Of a stretch of DNA of 64,000 nucleotides, positions 10,591-19,028 are shown one piece after another. The notes beneath the pieces were generated by a model. That model was not told where the DNA came from and searched no databases. It saw only the letters and a list, made by a program, of their open reading frames with translations. Both the position numbers and the translations under genes were made by a program. Positions within the stretch are counted from its first letter, which is position 1, and each line of letters opens with the position of its first letter. The stretch spans positions 84,829-148,828 of the forward strand of contig JABBCA010000104.1 in the NCBI GenBank assembly GCA_018607135.1, in the 5' to 3' direction. The stretch comes from Opitutales bacterium. GTDB lineage: Bacteria; Verrucomicrobiota; Verrucomicrobiia; Opitutales; Coraliomargaritaceae.

Positions 10591-11622
10591 TCAATTGGTC
10601 GCGCCCTGTGAGCTAAAGAACTCTTTGAGGACTTCCATCTTTTTTTGTTCGATGCGCTCTTCTTGCACTTCTTCTTTGGAGCGTTGGCGTTCGTTTTCAG
10701 TCATGATTCGGCGCATCTTATGGATGGCAATGTTCTGAATTTGGCGGACACGCTCGCGGGTGATTTCAAATTTTTCTCCGACTTCCTCAAGTGTAAGTGG
10801 TCGACTTCCGTCGAGCCCGAAGCGTAGTTGGATGATTTCGCCCTCTCGTTCGTCGAGTAGACCGATCACGGAAGTGATGTCGTTGCTGATGGACTTCCCT
10901 TCGAGATTTTCGAGTGGGGTCGTTTGGTTTTCATCGCCCACGAGCTCACCGAAGCTGGTATCGCCGTCTTCGCCGACGGGTGCGTCAAGTGACGCTGGGC
11001 GAACGCTAACGGACTTGAGGTGTGCGATCTTGTTGACCGGTATGTCCATTGTGTAGGCAATTTCTTCGTCGGTCGGTTCGCGGTCGAGCTCGTCTGCGAG
11101 CTGTGCGGTGACTTTACGGATCTTCGCGATCTTGTCCACAAGGTGCACTGGGAGGCGAATGGTCTTACTTTGATTCGCGAGCGCACGCTTGATTGATTGT
11201 TTGATCCACCAAGCTGCGTAAGTGCTGAGTTTTCCGCCCTTGGACGGGTCAAAGCGCTCCACAGCCTTCACTAGACCTATGTTGCCTTCGCTGATTAGAT
11301 CTAGAAGTGGTAGACCGAAATTGTTGTAGTCGTGGGCGATCTTTACCACGAGGCGTAGGTTGGCTGAGATCATGTGGTCTCGCGCGGCTTTGTCGCCTTT
11401 TTGGATGCGAGCGGCCAACTGAATCTCTTCTTTTGGTGTGAGGAGGGGAGTTTTGGCTATCTCCTGCATGTAGGTCCGCATTACATTACGGTCTGCCGAT
11501 GGGAGCTCACGAACATCGGTGATTGTTTCTGCACCTTCTGACTCGGAGCGTGGGACACGGGAGCGAGCTTGCGCTTGAGGACTACGAGTGCGGTTGTTTT
11601 TAGCTGTCGATGTCTGTGTCAT
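10591..11622 (-). CDS. RpoD/SigA-family sigma-70 RNA polymerase sigma factor
   Basis: Sigma-70 factor of 343 residues that recruits RNA polymerase to promoters. Region 1.2 starts near residue 47 (MRTYMQEIAKTPLLTPKEE). Region 2 spans about 75-150 (LISEGNIGLVKAVERFDP, then STYAAWWIKQSIKRAL for -10 recognition and melting). Region 3 spans about 155-235. Region 4 ends with the helix-turn-helix LTLEEVGEKFEITRERVRQI (about 277-296). Region 1.1 is missing; in its place is a short basic Ser/Arg-rich N-terminus. After region 4 there is an extra charged tail of about 35 residues. It could be the housekeeping factor or a group 2 paralogue; sequence alone does not decide. Confidence 0.9.
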   Translation of the reverse strand: MTQTSTAKNNRTRSPQAQARSRVPRSESEGAETITDVRELPSADRNVMRTYMQEIAKTPLLTPKEEIQLAARIQKGDKAARDHMISANLRLVVKIAHDYNNFGLPLLDLISEGNIGLVKAVERFDPSKGGKLSTYAAWWIKQSIKRALANQSKTIRLPVHLVDKIAKIRKVTAQLADELDREPTDEEIAYTMDIPVNKIAHLKSVSVRPASLDAPVGEDGDTSFGELVGDENQTTPLENLEGKSISNDITSVIGLLDEREGEIIQLRFGLDGSRPLTLEEVGEKFEITRERVRQIQNIAIHKMRRIMTENERQRSKEEVQEERIEQKKMEVLKEFFSSQGATN

Positions 11623-11671
11623 GATTCTTAATTCGATTTATAGCGTTTGGTGCTATCAGTTGTGAGTTGTG

Positions 11672-11692
11672 ACATGGAAAAATATTCCATGT
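11672..11692. promoter_or_regulatory. Perfect palindrome between trpE and the sigma-factor gene
   Basis: ACATGGAA and TTCCATGT form a perfect 8-bp palindrome around AAATA. It lies 49 bases upstream of the sigma-factor start and 55 bases after the trpE stop. On the minus strand the spacer reads TATTT. It could be a weak trpE terminator or an operator for the sigma gene. Confidence 0.4.
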
Positions 11693-11747
11693 TTCATATA
11701 CACATATCGAAGTAAGCGTGACTGCCTTACGAAAGATTCAATAAATC

Positions 11748-13241
11748 TTATGATTCAAACATCTTTTCAGCTAGAGCGACCGCTTTTAACATACCCTTAG
11801 CCTTGTTCACGGTTTCCATGAACTCGTTTTCAGGAACTGAGTCGGCAACGACTCCAGCGCCGGATTGAATGAAAATTTTACCGTCTTTGACGACTGCGGT
11901 GCGGATACCGATACAGGAATCGTGATTTCCGCCAAATCCAAAGTAGCCGAGTGCGCCACCGTAAATGCCGCGTTGGCTGTTTTCGAGCTCGGCGATAATC
12001 TGCAGGGCTCGCACCTTGGGCGCTCCACTAAGTGTTCCAGCAGGAAATGTGGCGCGCATCAGATCGTAAGCGGTCTTGTCCTCCGCAATGGTTCCCACGA
12101 CTTGTGAGACAATGTGCATAACATGTGAATAACGCTCAATTGTCATGTAGTCTGGAACTGTAATTGAGCCATATTTGCACACACGACCGATATCGTTGCG
12201 GGCGAGGTCGACGAGCATGAGGTGTTCTGCCTTTTCCTTCTCGTCTGCGAGTAAATCTTCCTCAAGTGCAAGGTCTTCCGCCTCGGTTTTTCCACGATGG
12301 CGAGTGCCTGCGATGGGACGTATCTCGACTTGGTCGCCTGTGAGGCGAACATGCACCTCTGGGGAAGCTCCAACTACGGAAAAATCGTCATCTTCCATGA
12401 GGAACATATAAGGCGACGGATTCACGGTGCGTAGGGCGCGATAGAGGTCAATCGGAGCGGGTTTAAATTCTTTTTCAAATCGTTGTGATAGAACGGTTTG
12501 TATGACATCTCCGGCGCGAACATATTCTTTAATACTGTCAACTGCGGCTTTGAAGCGTTCCTCGGTGAAATTGCCCTTTGGGACTGTGATTTCACCAGGT
12601 TCGGTGATAGGGCGATGGGTATACGGCAACGGCTGGTCTAATAAGTCGCTAATCCGTTCGATTTCAGCAGTCGCTTGAGTATAAGCGTCTTCCGTATTTC
12701 CGTCCTCGCAGTGTGCATGCACACAGATGCGTAGAACCTGTCTGACATGATCGAAAATGAGCACCGAATCAGTGATCAAATAGTAAAGAATTGGCACTTT
12801 GAGCGGGTTTTCCTCAGGCTTTTTGACCGTCGGCTCAATAGTGTGAATAAACTCGTGTCCTACGAAGCCAACTGCGCCTCCTGAGAAGGGCGGCATGCCT
12901 GGTATCTCGACTGGAGTGTAGCGCGCCATCTCATTTTCGATGACTTGGAGAGGATCCTGTGGTGTCACCTCCGTTTTGACGCTGCCATCTTTGTGAGTAA
13001 TCGTCAGTTCGTCTTCGAAAACGCGAATGACTTTGCGAGGGTCGGTGCCGACAAATGAAAAGCGGCTGATATTTTCTCCGCCGACGATAGACTCGAAAAG
13101 AAAGGCTGGGCCACCGGTGCTGATTTTGGAATACGCGCCTAGTGGAGTTTCGCAATCAGCGGTAAGATCCAGATACACTGGAATCGTGTTGCCTTGCTTG
13201 CACAGGGCATCGAATTCGGATCTGGAGGGCTGAATGCTCAT
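11748..13241 (-). CDS. trpE: Anthranilate synthase component I
   Basis: Chorismate-utilising enzyme that makes anthranilate from chorismate with ammonia supplied by the glutaminase subunit, the first step of tryptophan synthesis. The 497 residues contain the N-terminal regulatory domain and the chorismate-binding domain, with VVGASPEVHVRL, IRPIAGTRHRGKT, LMLVDLARNDIGRVC and FPAGTLSGAPKVRALQII. The start MSIQPSRSEF at 13241 is chosen because the 10-codon extension upstream is encoded by a dispersed repeat (13253-13284). The leader is CCCTTCTC, without a Shine-Dalgarno sequence. No trpG is adjacent. The Tyr/Trp-type feedback site was not checked. Confidence 0.94.
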   Translation of the reverse strand: MSIQPSRSEFDALCKQGNTIPVYLDLTADCETPLGAYSKISTGGPAFLFESIVGGENISRFSFVGTDPRKVIRVFEDELTITHKDGSVKTEVTPQDPLQVIENEMARYTPVEIPGMPPFSGGAVGFVGHEFIHTIEPTVKKPEENPLKVPILYYLITDSVLIFDHVRQVLRICVHAHCEDGNTEDAYTQATAEIERISDLLDQPLPYTHRPITEPGEITVPKGNFTEERFKAAVDSIKEYVRAGDVIQTVLSQRFEKEFKPAPIDLYRALRTVNPSPYMFLMEDDDFSVVGASPEVHVRLTGDQVEIRPIAGTRHRGKTEAEDLALEEDLLADEKEKAEHLMLVDLARNDIGRVCKYGSITVPDYMTIERYSHVMHIVSQVVGTIAEDKTAYDLMRATFPAGTLSGAPKVRALQIIAELENSQRGIYGGALGYFGFGGNHDSCIGIRTAVVKDGKIFIQSGAGVVADSVPENEFMETVNKAKGMLKAVALAEKMFES

Positions 13242-13252
13242 GAGAAGGGAGC

Positions 13253-13284
13253 AACGTTGAACATCGAACATTCAACGTCGAATC
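13253..13284. repeat. GTTGAACATCGAAC-type phrase repeat at the trpE start
   Basis: The phrase AACGTTGAACATCGAACA followed by TTCAACGTCGAAT sits directly upstream of trpE. The related inverted phrase at 13351-13373 overlaps the purK stop. Members of the same family occur at 46541, 46708 and 46801. Confidence 0.6.
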
Positions 13285-13350
13285 AATTTTTCAAATCGGT
13301 GGTAAATGGGCGCGGTTGTCCCCACTCGCCGTGGTTTTAGCCGTGTTGGA

Positions 13351-13373
13351 AATTCAGCGTTCGATGTTCAAAC
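13351..13373. repeat. TTCGATGTTCAA-type phrase repeat over the purK stop codon
   Basis: AATTCAGCGTTCGATGTTCA (13351-13370) is the inverted counterpart of the phrase at 13253. The TGA stop of purK (minus strand, 13368-13370) lies inside it, so the repeat determines the last bases of the gene. Confidence 0.6.
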
Positions 13374-14510
13374 GCCTGTAAGACGCACAAAGTGCGCCTC
13401 GGCAGATGCGAGGGTTTCCTCGATGTCGTCGCCGAGGACACAGAAGTGACCCATTTTACGACCCGAGCGCGCTTCGCCTTTATCGTAGAGATGCAGCTTC
13501 ACATTCGGATCGGCGAGTAGGCTGGTCCAGTCGGGTGGGCCGTTTTGCCAGACATCGCCGAGTAGATTGATCATAACTGTCGCGCATTGTAGATCGGTAG
13601 AGCCAAACGGTAGATCGGTCACGGCGCGAATGTGCTGCTCAAACTGCGAAGTGACACAACCGTCGATGGTGTAGTGCCCCGAGTTGTGCGGGCGCGGTGC
13701 CATCTCGTTGACGATAAGACCCCCATTTTCATCGAGGAACAGTTCGACCGCAATGAGGCCGACTACCTCAAGTTTATCTGCGATTTCGCAGGCTAATTGC
13801 TCGGCTGCTTCATTCGTGCTATCAGTGATCCGAGCGGGGATGATGGATGCGTGCAAGATGTGGTGCACGTGGATATTTTCCGAAACAGGGAATGTGATCT
13901 TGGTGCCATCTGCTTTACGGGCACAGACGACAGAGAACTCACCGATATGGTGGATCCACTTTTCGACGACCACGCGCGGCGGTCTTTCAAGGTGGTCCCA
14001 AAGATACTCACAATCAGCGGACTCTTCAGGAGCATTGAGTTTGATCTGTCCTTTGCCATCGTAACCAAACGCTGCGGTTTTGATCACGCAAGGGTAGCCA
14101 ATGGTATCGACTGCCGCTTTGAGACTCTCTGGCGAGTCCGCATATTCAAAAGGCACGCATGGGAAACCATTTGCTTTGAGGAAGTCCTTTTCACGTTGTC
14201 GATGTTGGCAAATGTGAAGCGCTTGTTTGCCTGGCATGACGGGTTTGATCGCGCTGAGGAAGTCGATTACCCCCGCTGGAATGTTTTCGAATTCCAAGGT
14301 AATGATGTCGACGCCTTCGGCAAATGCCTTGAGGGCTGCTTCGTCCGAGTAGGGCGCATTGACCTCTTGGTCTGCAACCATACCTGCAGGAGAAGGGCCG
14401 CTTGGTTCGAAAATATGGAAGCGATAGCCGAGTGAACGACCTGCGAGTATGAGCATGCGGCCAAGTTGCCCGCCGCCGAGGATGCCAATTGTGCTGCCTG
14501 GTGTGATCAT
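13368..14510 (-). CDS. purK: N5-carboxyaminoimidazole ribonucleotide synthase
   Basis: ATP-grasp enzyme of purine synthesis that carboxylates AIR to N5-CAIR using ATP and bicarbonate. The 380 residues start with the Rossmann-like GSTIGILGGGQLGRMLILAG. ATP-grasp features include GYPCVIKTAAFGYDGKGQ (about 138-155) and the metal-binding NEMAPRPHNSGHYTIDG near residue 270. It lies upstream of trpE and downstream of purE, in a minus-strand series, with an inverted repeat in the 103-base gap to purE. PurK and PurE act consecutively, which fits the arrangement. The stop codon falls inside a dispersed repeat. Confidence 0.95.
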   Translation of the reverse strand: MITPGSTIGILGGGQLGRMLILAGRSLGYRFHIFEPSGPSPAGMVADQEVNAPYSDEAALKAFAEGVDIITLEFENIPAGVIDFLSAIKPVMPGKQALHICQHRQREKDFLKANGFPCVPFEYADSPESLKAAVDTIGYPCVIKTAAFGYDGKGQIKLNAPEESADCEYLWDHLERPPRVVVEKWIHHIGEFSVVCARKADGTKITFPVSENIHVHHILHASIIPARITDSTNEAAEQLACEIADKLEVVGLIAVELFLDENGGLIVNEMAPRPHNSGHYTIDGCVTSQFEQHIRAVTDLPFGSTDLQCATVMINLLGDVWQNGPPDWTSLLADPNVKLHLYDKGEARSGRKMGHFCVLGDDIEETLASAEAHFVRLTGV

Positions 14511-14535
14511 GTCTAAAAATGGAAAGGTTATCTAA

Positions 14536-14602
14536 TGGAGGACCGCCTCTGGTCTGTCCACGAGCTGGATTTTTTAGGTCAAGCGTGGATGTTGACCCTC
14601 CA
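14536..14602. repeat. Inverted repeat between purE and purK (GACAG...CCTCC family)
   Basis: TGGAGG...TCCACG (14536-14562) and CGTGGA...CCTCCA (14584-14602) pair as an interrupted palindrome. The segment GCCTCTGGTCTGTCC resembles GCCTCTGGCCTGACC at about 34371-34386. Its reverse strand has the GACAG-spacer-CCTCC layout also seen at 26714, 30596 and 41680. It may form an mRNA hairpin within a purE-purK transcript. Confidence 0.5.
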
Positions 14603-14613
14603 GGTTCAGTCGC

Positions 14614-15117
14614 TTAAGCTTTAGGGAGTTCGGTTGCCAGCACGGTGTTGGTTTGGTTTTCGCGAAATGCTTTCAAGCGATCGCGGACTCCTGCATCCTT
14701 CAAAGACAGAATCGAAGCGGCGGAGAGTGCCGCGTTCTTTGCACCTGCGACGCCGATTGCAAGCGTCATCACAGGGATGCCTGCAGGCATTTGCACTATG
14801 GAAAGCAGGGAGTCTTGACCGCTGAGGGCTTTCGACTGCACGGGCACGCCTAAAACTGGGAGGTGAGTCATGGCTGCGGTCATGCCTGGAAGGTGTGCTG
14901 CGCCCCCGGCGCCGGCGATAATAATTTGGATGCCACGTGCTTCTGCGTCATCTGCATAGCTGTAGAGGAGCTTTGGTGTGCGGTGCGCGCTGACGATTTT
15001 GGTTTCGAAAGGGATTTCGAGTTGTTTGAGCAAGGCAGCGGCTTCACCCATAGTGCTCCAGTCTGACTGGCTTCCCATGATGATTCCGACGACGGCATTG
15101 TTTGCATTGGCTTCCAT
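14614..15117 (-). CDS. purE: N5-carboxyaminoimidazole ribonucleotide mutase (class I PurE)
   Basis: Converts N5-CAIR to CAIR in purine synthesis. The 167-residue length and motifs are those of class I Pur[14 protein letters not shown] near residue 12, [14 protein letters not shown] (about 42-55) and [17 protein letters not shown] (about 65-82), which carry the substrate-binding Ser, Asp, His and Arg. Downstream on the same strand is purK, so the usual pair is kept but separated by a 103-base gap containing an inverted repeat. glpD lies 36 bases upstream on the same strand. Confidence 0.96.
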   Translation of the reverse strand: MEANANNAVVGIIMGSQSDWSTMGEAAALLKQLEIPFETKIVSAHRTPKLLYSYADDAEARGIQIIIAGAGGAAHLPGMTAAMTHLPVLGVPVQSKALSGQDSLLSIVQMPAGIPVMTLAIGVAGAKNAALSAASILSLKDAGVRDRLKAFRENQTNTVLATELPKA

Positions 15118-15153
15118 AGCCAGCTAGCAAAGGGATTTCGTGGGGGAATTCAA

Positions 15154-16707
15154 CTACGTAAGCAGATAGCTTTTCGCGAGTGTCTGAAAGGCCATTGCCT
15201 CTTTGTGTGCCCACTCGTTGCTCTCGCCCAGTTCATTAGCGAGTAAGTGTGCGACGTGTTCGGCTGAATCGCTCGCGGCTTGAGCGTTTAAAAAGAGCAT
15301 ACGAGTGCGTCTCGCGAGAACGTCTTCAACGCGCCGCGCCATTTCGTTGCGGATCGACCAAATGGCTTCGGCTTGAGTGTAGGGCATCTCTGGGTGAATT
15401 GGTTCAGCGAGTTTGGGGGTCTCCTCGATGAGTTTTTGAATGCTACTCGCGTCGCTTCCGTAGGTTGAAAGGTGAGTGTCATTCGCTTCTGCTGCACCAT
15501 GCACTTGGAGGTCAACTGTTTTACACGGCTGTGCATTTAGGCCTCCAAGTGTTTCGACTTGGTTGATCACATCTTCTGCCATTTGGCGGTAGGTGGTCCA
15601 CTTGCCGCCTGCGATGGTGAGCAGGCCGCTATTAGATACGAGGATGGTGTGGTCGCGGGAAATTTCTGAGGTGCGATCACCCTCGCCAGTTTGAACGAGT
15701 GGGCGTAGTCCCGTGAAGACGCTTAGCACATCGGAACGTTGGGGGTCCTTGCTCAAATATTGTGCGGCGTTTTTGAGAATAAAGTCGATTTCTTCTTCAA
15801 GCGCCTCGGGTTCTAGGTCGATGCTTTCGACTGGAGTATCGGTGGTGCCTACAATCACATGGTTGTGCCAGGGCACTGCGAAGAGCACCCGGCCGTCGGT
15901 TGTTTGTGGCACTATCACGGCAGCTTTACCTGGGACAAATTCCTTGGGCAATACCAAGTGCACCCCTTGGCTGGCCGCGATAATTTTATCTGTATCCGGA
16001 TTATCCATACAACGCACGCTATCGGTAAAGACGCCAGTCGCATTGATAATTGTTTTGCCACGTAGCGTAAAGGTGTCGCTGGTCTCGCAGTCTTCGCACT
16101 GAACTGCTTCGATGAAACCGTTGCGTTTTTCGAACCCTGTAGCCTTCACGTAGTTCACGGCGACACCGCCGTGGTCAAAGATGGTCTGCGCAAGATTGAT
16201 CGCAAGGCGTGAATCGTCAAATTGACCATCGTAATAGATCACGCCGCCTTGTAGGCCGTCGGTCTCTAGGGTTGGTATGTGTTCAAGTGTTTTCTTTTTG
16301 CTGAGTTGCTTCGAAGGCTTGAGACCAAGCTTGCCAGCGAGCATATCGTAAACTTTTAGGCCAATACCGTAGAATGGGCCATCCCACCATTTATAGATCG
16401 GCACGATGAAGGATTGGTGATGCACGAGGTGTGGCGCATTGTGGCAGAGCCGCCCGCGCTCTTTGAGTGCTTCTAAGACGAGGGAGATGTTGCCTTGCTT
16501 GAGGTAGCGCACGCCGCCGTGCACCAGCTTGGTGCTGCGGCTAGACGTCCCTTTGGCAAAATCAGCTTGTTCGATGAGTGCCACTGTATGGCCCCGACTC
16601 GCGGCATCCACTGCGCACCCTAGGCCGGTCGCTCCGCCACCTATGATGACGATGTCGTATGGACTGGTGCGACTGTTCAGCTCTTGGAGGGCGTCACTTC
16701 GATTCAT
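15154..16707 (-). CDS. glpD: Glycerol-3-phosphate dehydrogenase (FAD, quinone-linked)
   Basis: Membrane-associated flavoenzyme oxidising sn-glycerol 3-phosphate to dihydroxyacetone phosphate with electrons to the quinone pool. The 517 residues begin with the FAD-binding fold SPYDIVIIGGGATGLGCAVD and the family signature GTSSRSTKLVHGGVRYLKQG. LLTIAGGKWTTYRQMAEDVI lies in the C-terminal half. The ATG at 16707 is preferred; the frame is open 31 codons further upstream, but that extension has no family match. No glpK or glpF is adjacent. It is divergent from DUF2237, with about 95 bases between starts. Confidence 0.94.
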   Translation of the reverse strand: MNRSDALQELNSRTSPYDIVIIGGGATGLGCAVDAASRGHTVALIEQADFAKGTSSRSTKLVHGGVRYLKQGNISLVLEALKERGRLCHNAPHLVHHQSFIVPIYKWWDGPFYGIGLKVYDMLAGKLGLKPSKQLSKKKTLEHIPTLETDGLQGGVIYYDGQFDDSRLAINLAQTIFDHGGVAVNYVKATGFEKRNGFIEAVQCEDCETSDTFTLRGKTIINATGVFTDSVRCMDNPDTDKIIAASQGVHLVLPKEFVPGKAAVIVPQTTDGRVLFAVPWHNHVIVGTTDTPVESIDLEPEALEEEIDFILKNAAQYLSKDPQRSDVLSVFTGLRPLVQTGEGDRTSEISRDHTILVSNSGLLTIAGGKWTTYRQMAEDVINQVETLGGLNAQPCKTVDLQVHGAAEANDTHLSTYGSDASSIQKLIEETPKLAEPIHPEMPYTQAEAIWSIRNEMARRVEDVLARRTRMLFLNAQAASDSAEHVAHLLANELGESNEWAHKEAMAFQTLAKSYLLT

Positions 16708-16802
16708 GATGTGAAGTGTAGTAGCGCGTGTTGTGAACGCCAGAGCAATCCAACTATGGAAGGTCGATTGACATCTGTAAACTAGCTGTAATTTTCCCAC
16801 TC

Positions 16803-17162
16803 ATGGCGAAGAATGTATTAGGCGGTGAATTGATTACCTGCAGCGAAAGTCCGATGACGGGTTACTTCCGCACTGGGAAGTGTGACACCTGTGGTGATGA
16901 TAAAGGGATGCACATGGTCTGCGCACAAATGACAGAGAAATTTCTGGAATTCAGCAAGGAGCGTGGGAACGATTTAACCACGCCCATGCCTGCATATAAT
17001 TTTCCGGGGCTACGTTCGGGAGATTTCTGGTGCTTATGTTTGTCGCGCTGGATAGAGGCTCACGAGGCGGGAGTGGCTCCCAATGTTAAACTCTCTGCCA
17101 CTCACACCTCAGTATTGGAATTCGTCGACTTGGATATTCTTAAAAGCTACGCTGTCGGGTAG
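16803..17162 (+). CDS. DUF2237 family protein
   Basis: A 119-residue soluble protein that matches DUF2237 along its whole length: NVLGGELITCSESPMTGYFR, GMHMVCAQMTEKFLEFSKER, GNDLTTPMPAYNFPGLRSGD, then FWCLCLSRWIEAHEAGVAP. Several cysteines are conserved in the family. The biochemical function is unknown. The gene is convergent with mqo (43-base gap) and divergent from glpD. The ATG follows the pyrimidine-rich leader TTTTCCCACTC. Confidence 0.85.
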   Translation: MAKNVLGGELITCSESPMTGYFRTGKCDTCGDDKGMHMVCAQMTEKFLEFSKERGNDLTTPMPAYNFPGLRSGDFWCLCLSRWIEAHEAGVAPNVKLSATHTSVLEFVDLDILKSYAVG

Positions 17163-17205
17163 GCGCTTTACTAGGCCTTGGTTCGGCCTGCAAATGGATC
17201 TTTGC

Positions 17206-18738
17206 CTAGCTTTGTGGCTGATTGGACGAGTCGATTTGCAGTAGAGAGTCTGCTTTGCTACGAAGCTCGTGGTAGAGAGTGGGATCTTCCGCGAGATTTT
17301 TTCCGTAGGCGGGCAGCATCGCGCTTAAGGCCTGTTGCCATGTCTTACTCTGTATCTCATCAGGAAAGCATTTATGCAGCACTTCTACTATAATTGAAAC
17401 AGATGTGGAAGCGCCTGGTGAAGCGCCTAGTAGGGCTGCGATACTTCCATCTTTAGCAGCGACCACTTCAGTGCCAAATTCTAGCTTACCTGTTTTGTCC
17501 GCACTCTTCTTGATGATTTGCACGCGTTGACCTGCAGTGACCAGTTTCCAGGTGTCTTCAGTTGCGTTTGGAAAGAATTCTTTAAGGCTGTCGACACGAT
17601 CACTATGAGATTTGCGACACTCGTTGATTAGATATTGAGTCAACGACATGTTATCACGACCCACCGCCAAAAGTGGCAGTATATTGTCGAGCTTTACTGA
17701 TTTAATCAGATCGAGCATTGAGCCTTCTTTCAGGAACTTGGGTGAGAAGCCAGCATAGGGACCGAAGAGTAAGGCTTTTTTGCCGTCGATTACTCGTGTG
17801 TCCAAGTGCGGAACCGACATGGGTGGGGCGCCAACAGCTGCCTTGCCATAAACTTTAGCTGCGTGCTTTTCGATGACCTCATGATCGGTGCAAACTAAGA
17901 ACTGGCCGCTGACAGGAAATCCGCCAAAGCCTAGGCCTTCTGGAATGCCAGATTTTTGAAGAAGATGGAGTGATCCCCCACCAGCACCAATAAAGGCAAA
18001 TTTTGCGCGTAGTTTACACTTACCTTCCTCTTCACTATCGATTTTAAGTCGCCAGTCGCCGTTGCTCTTTTGCTTTATATCGGTAACGCGCGCCTGCATC
18101 GCGAGTTCGACCCCGTCGAGTGAGATGAGGTGGTCGATGAGTTGTTGGGTCAATGTCCCAAAATTAATATCGGTGCCAGACTCTACGCGAGTGGCAGCGA
18201 TGGCTTCGTCGCTGGGTCGGCCGTCGTTGAGAAGTGGCGCCCAGCGTTCGATCACCGTAGGGTCTTCAGAGTAAGCCATTTCTCCGAAAAGGTGTTGCGT
18301 GCGCATGGCTGCAAAACGATTACGGAGAAATGTTTGATCTTCTGTGCCGCGCACAAAGCTCATGTGCGGCACGCGTTTGATGAAGGTCGATGGCTCCTTG
18401 ATGATCCCTTCTTCTACAAGACTCGCCCAAAAGTGTTTCGAGTTTTCAAACTGCTCGTTGATGATAACCGCTTTAGAAATATCGACGCTCCCGTCAGCTT
18501 TCTGTGCCGTGTAGTTGAGCTCGCATAGCGCTGCGTGCCCAGTGCCAGCGTTGTTCCAAGCGTGAGAGCTCTCAAGCGCGACACGAGGGAGCGATTCGAC
18601 TATCTGTATCGTGAAGTCGGGATTCAAGCGCTTGAGCATGATCCCTAGGGTGGCGCTCATGATTCCTCCTCCAATCAAGACGATGTCTGGATTCTCAAGA
18701 ATAGGCCCTGTCGATGGACGAACTGTGCGTGTGCTCAT
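17206..18738 (-). CDS. mqo: Malate:quinone oxidoreductase
   Basis: Peripheral membrane flavoprotein that oxidises malate to oxaloacetate and reduces quinone, replacing or complementing NAD-linked malate dehydrogenase. The 510-residue product starts with MSTRTVRPST and the FAD motif DIVLIGGGIMSATLGIML. It contains AWNNAGTGHAALCELNYT and GAGGGSLHLLQKSGIPEG, and ends near FPDEIQSKTWQQALSAMLPAYG, all diagnostic for Mqo. The frame is open upstream for 34 codons, but the ATG at 18738 gives the family start. It is convergent with DUF2237. Confidence 0.95.
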   Translation of the reverse strand: MSTRTVRPSTGPILENPDIVLIGGGIMSATLGIMLKRLNPDFTIQIVESLPRVALESSHAWNNAGTGHAALCELNYTAQKADGSVDISKAVIINEQFENSKHFWASLVEEGIIKEPSTFIKRVPHMSFVRGTEDQTFLRNRFAAMRTQHLFGEMAYSEDPTVIERWAPLLNDGRPSDEAIAATRVESGTDINFGTLTQQLIDHLISLDGVELAMQARVTDIKQKSNGDWRLKIDSEEEGKCKLRAKFAFIGAGGGSLHLLQKSGIPEGLGFGGFPVSGQFLVCTDHEVIEKHAAKVYGKAAVGAPPMSVPHLDTRVIDGKKALLFGPYAGFSPKFLKEGSMLDLIKSVKLDNILPLLAVGRDNMSLTQYLINECRKSHSDRVDSLKEFFPNATEDTWKLVTAGQRVQIIKKSADKTGKLEFGTEVVAAKDGSIAALLGASPGASTSVSIIVEVLHKCFPDEIQSKTWQQALSAMLPAYGKNLAEDPTLYHELRSKADSLLQIDSSNQPQS

Positions 18739-19028
18739 TGGTAGTCGTGTTGCGCTTAATGGTTGTTGTCGTTGCCCTGAAATTGGTAGTTTCCTGTGAG
18801 GCGTTCGATTTGAAGTCGCGACGAAGTAAGCACAACGCACGCATGCGTCAAACTAATACCAAAATATAGCAACGAGTAGGAATTCTTATGTTGTCGTCGA
18901 GTTGCGCTAATCACGCGAACGCGCAGTCATTTCTATGACCGCTATTGTGCCTACCATGGTCGAAACCAGTTTCTGGTTCCACTGCCTCTAGTGGCTTGGT
19001 AATGACTGGTTGCGTAGGAGTGCCTGAA

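Noticed and set aside
13242..13271. Ten-codon extension of trpE
   Set aside because: The sequence is part of a dispersed phrase repeat (MFDVQRCSLL), not family-like.
13797..14435. Long open frame on the plus strand inside purK
   Set aside because: Antisense to a certain gene; cysteine- and arginine-rich without a domain.
15154..18738. Complete glycerol or malate operon
   Set aside because: glpD and mqo are present but no glpK/glpF or other TCA genes are adjacent, so no pathway cluster is claimed.
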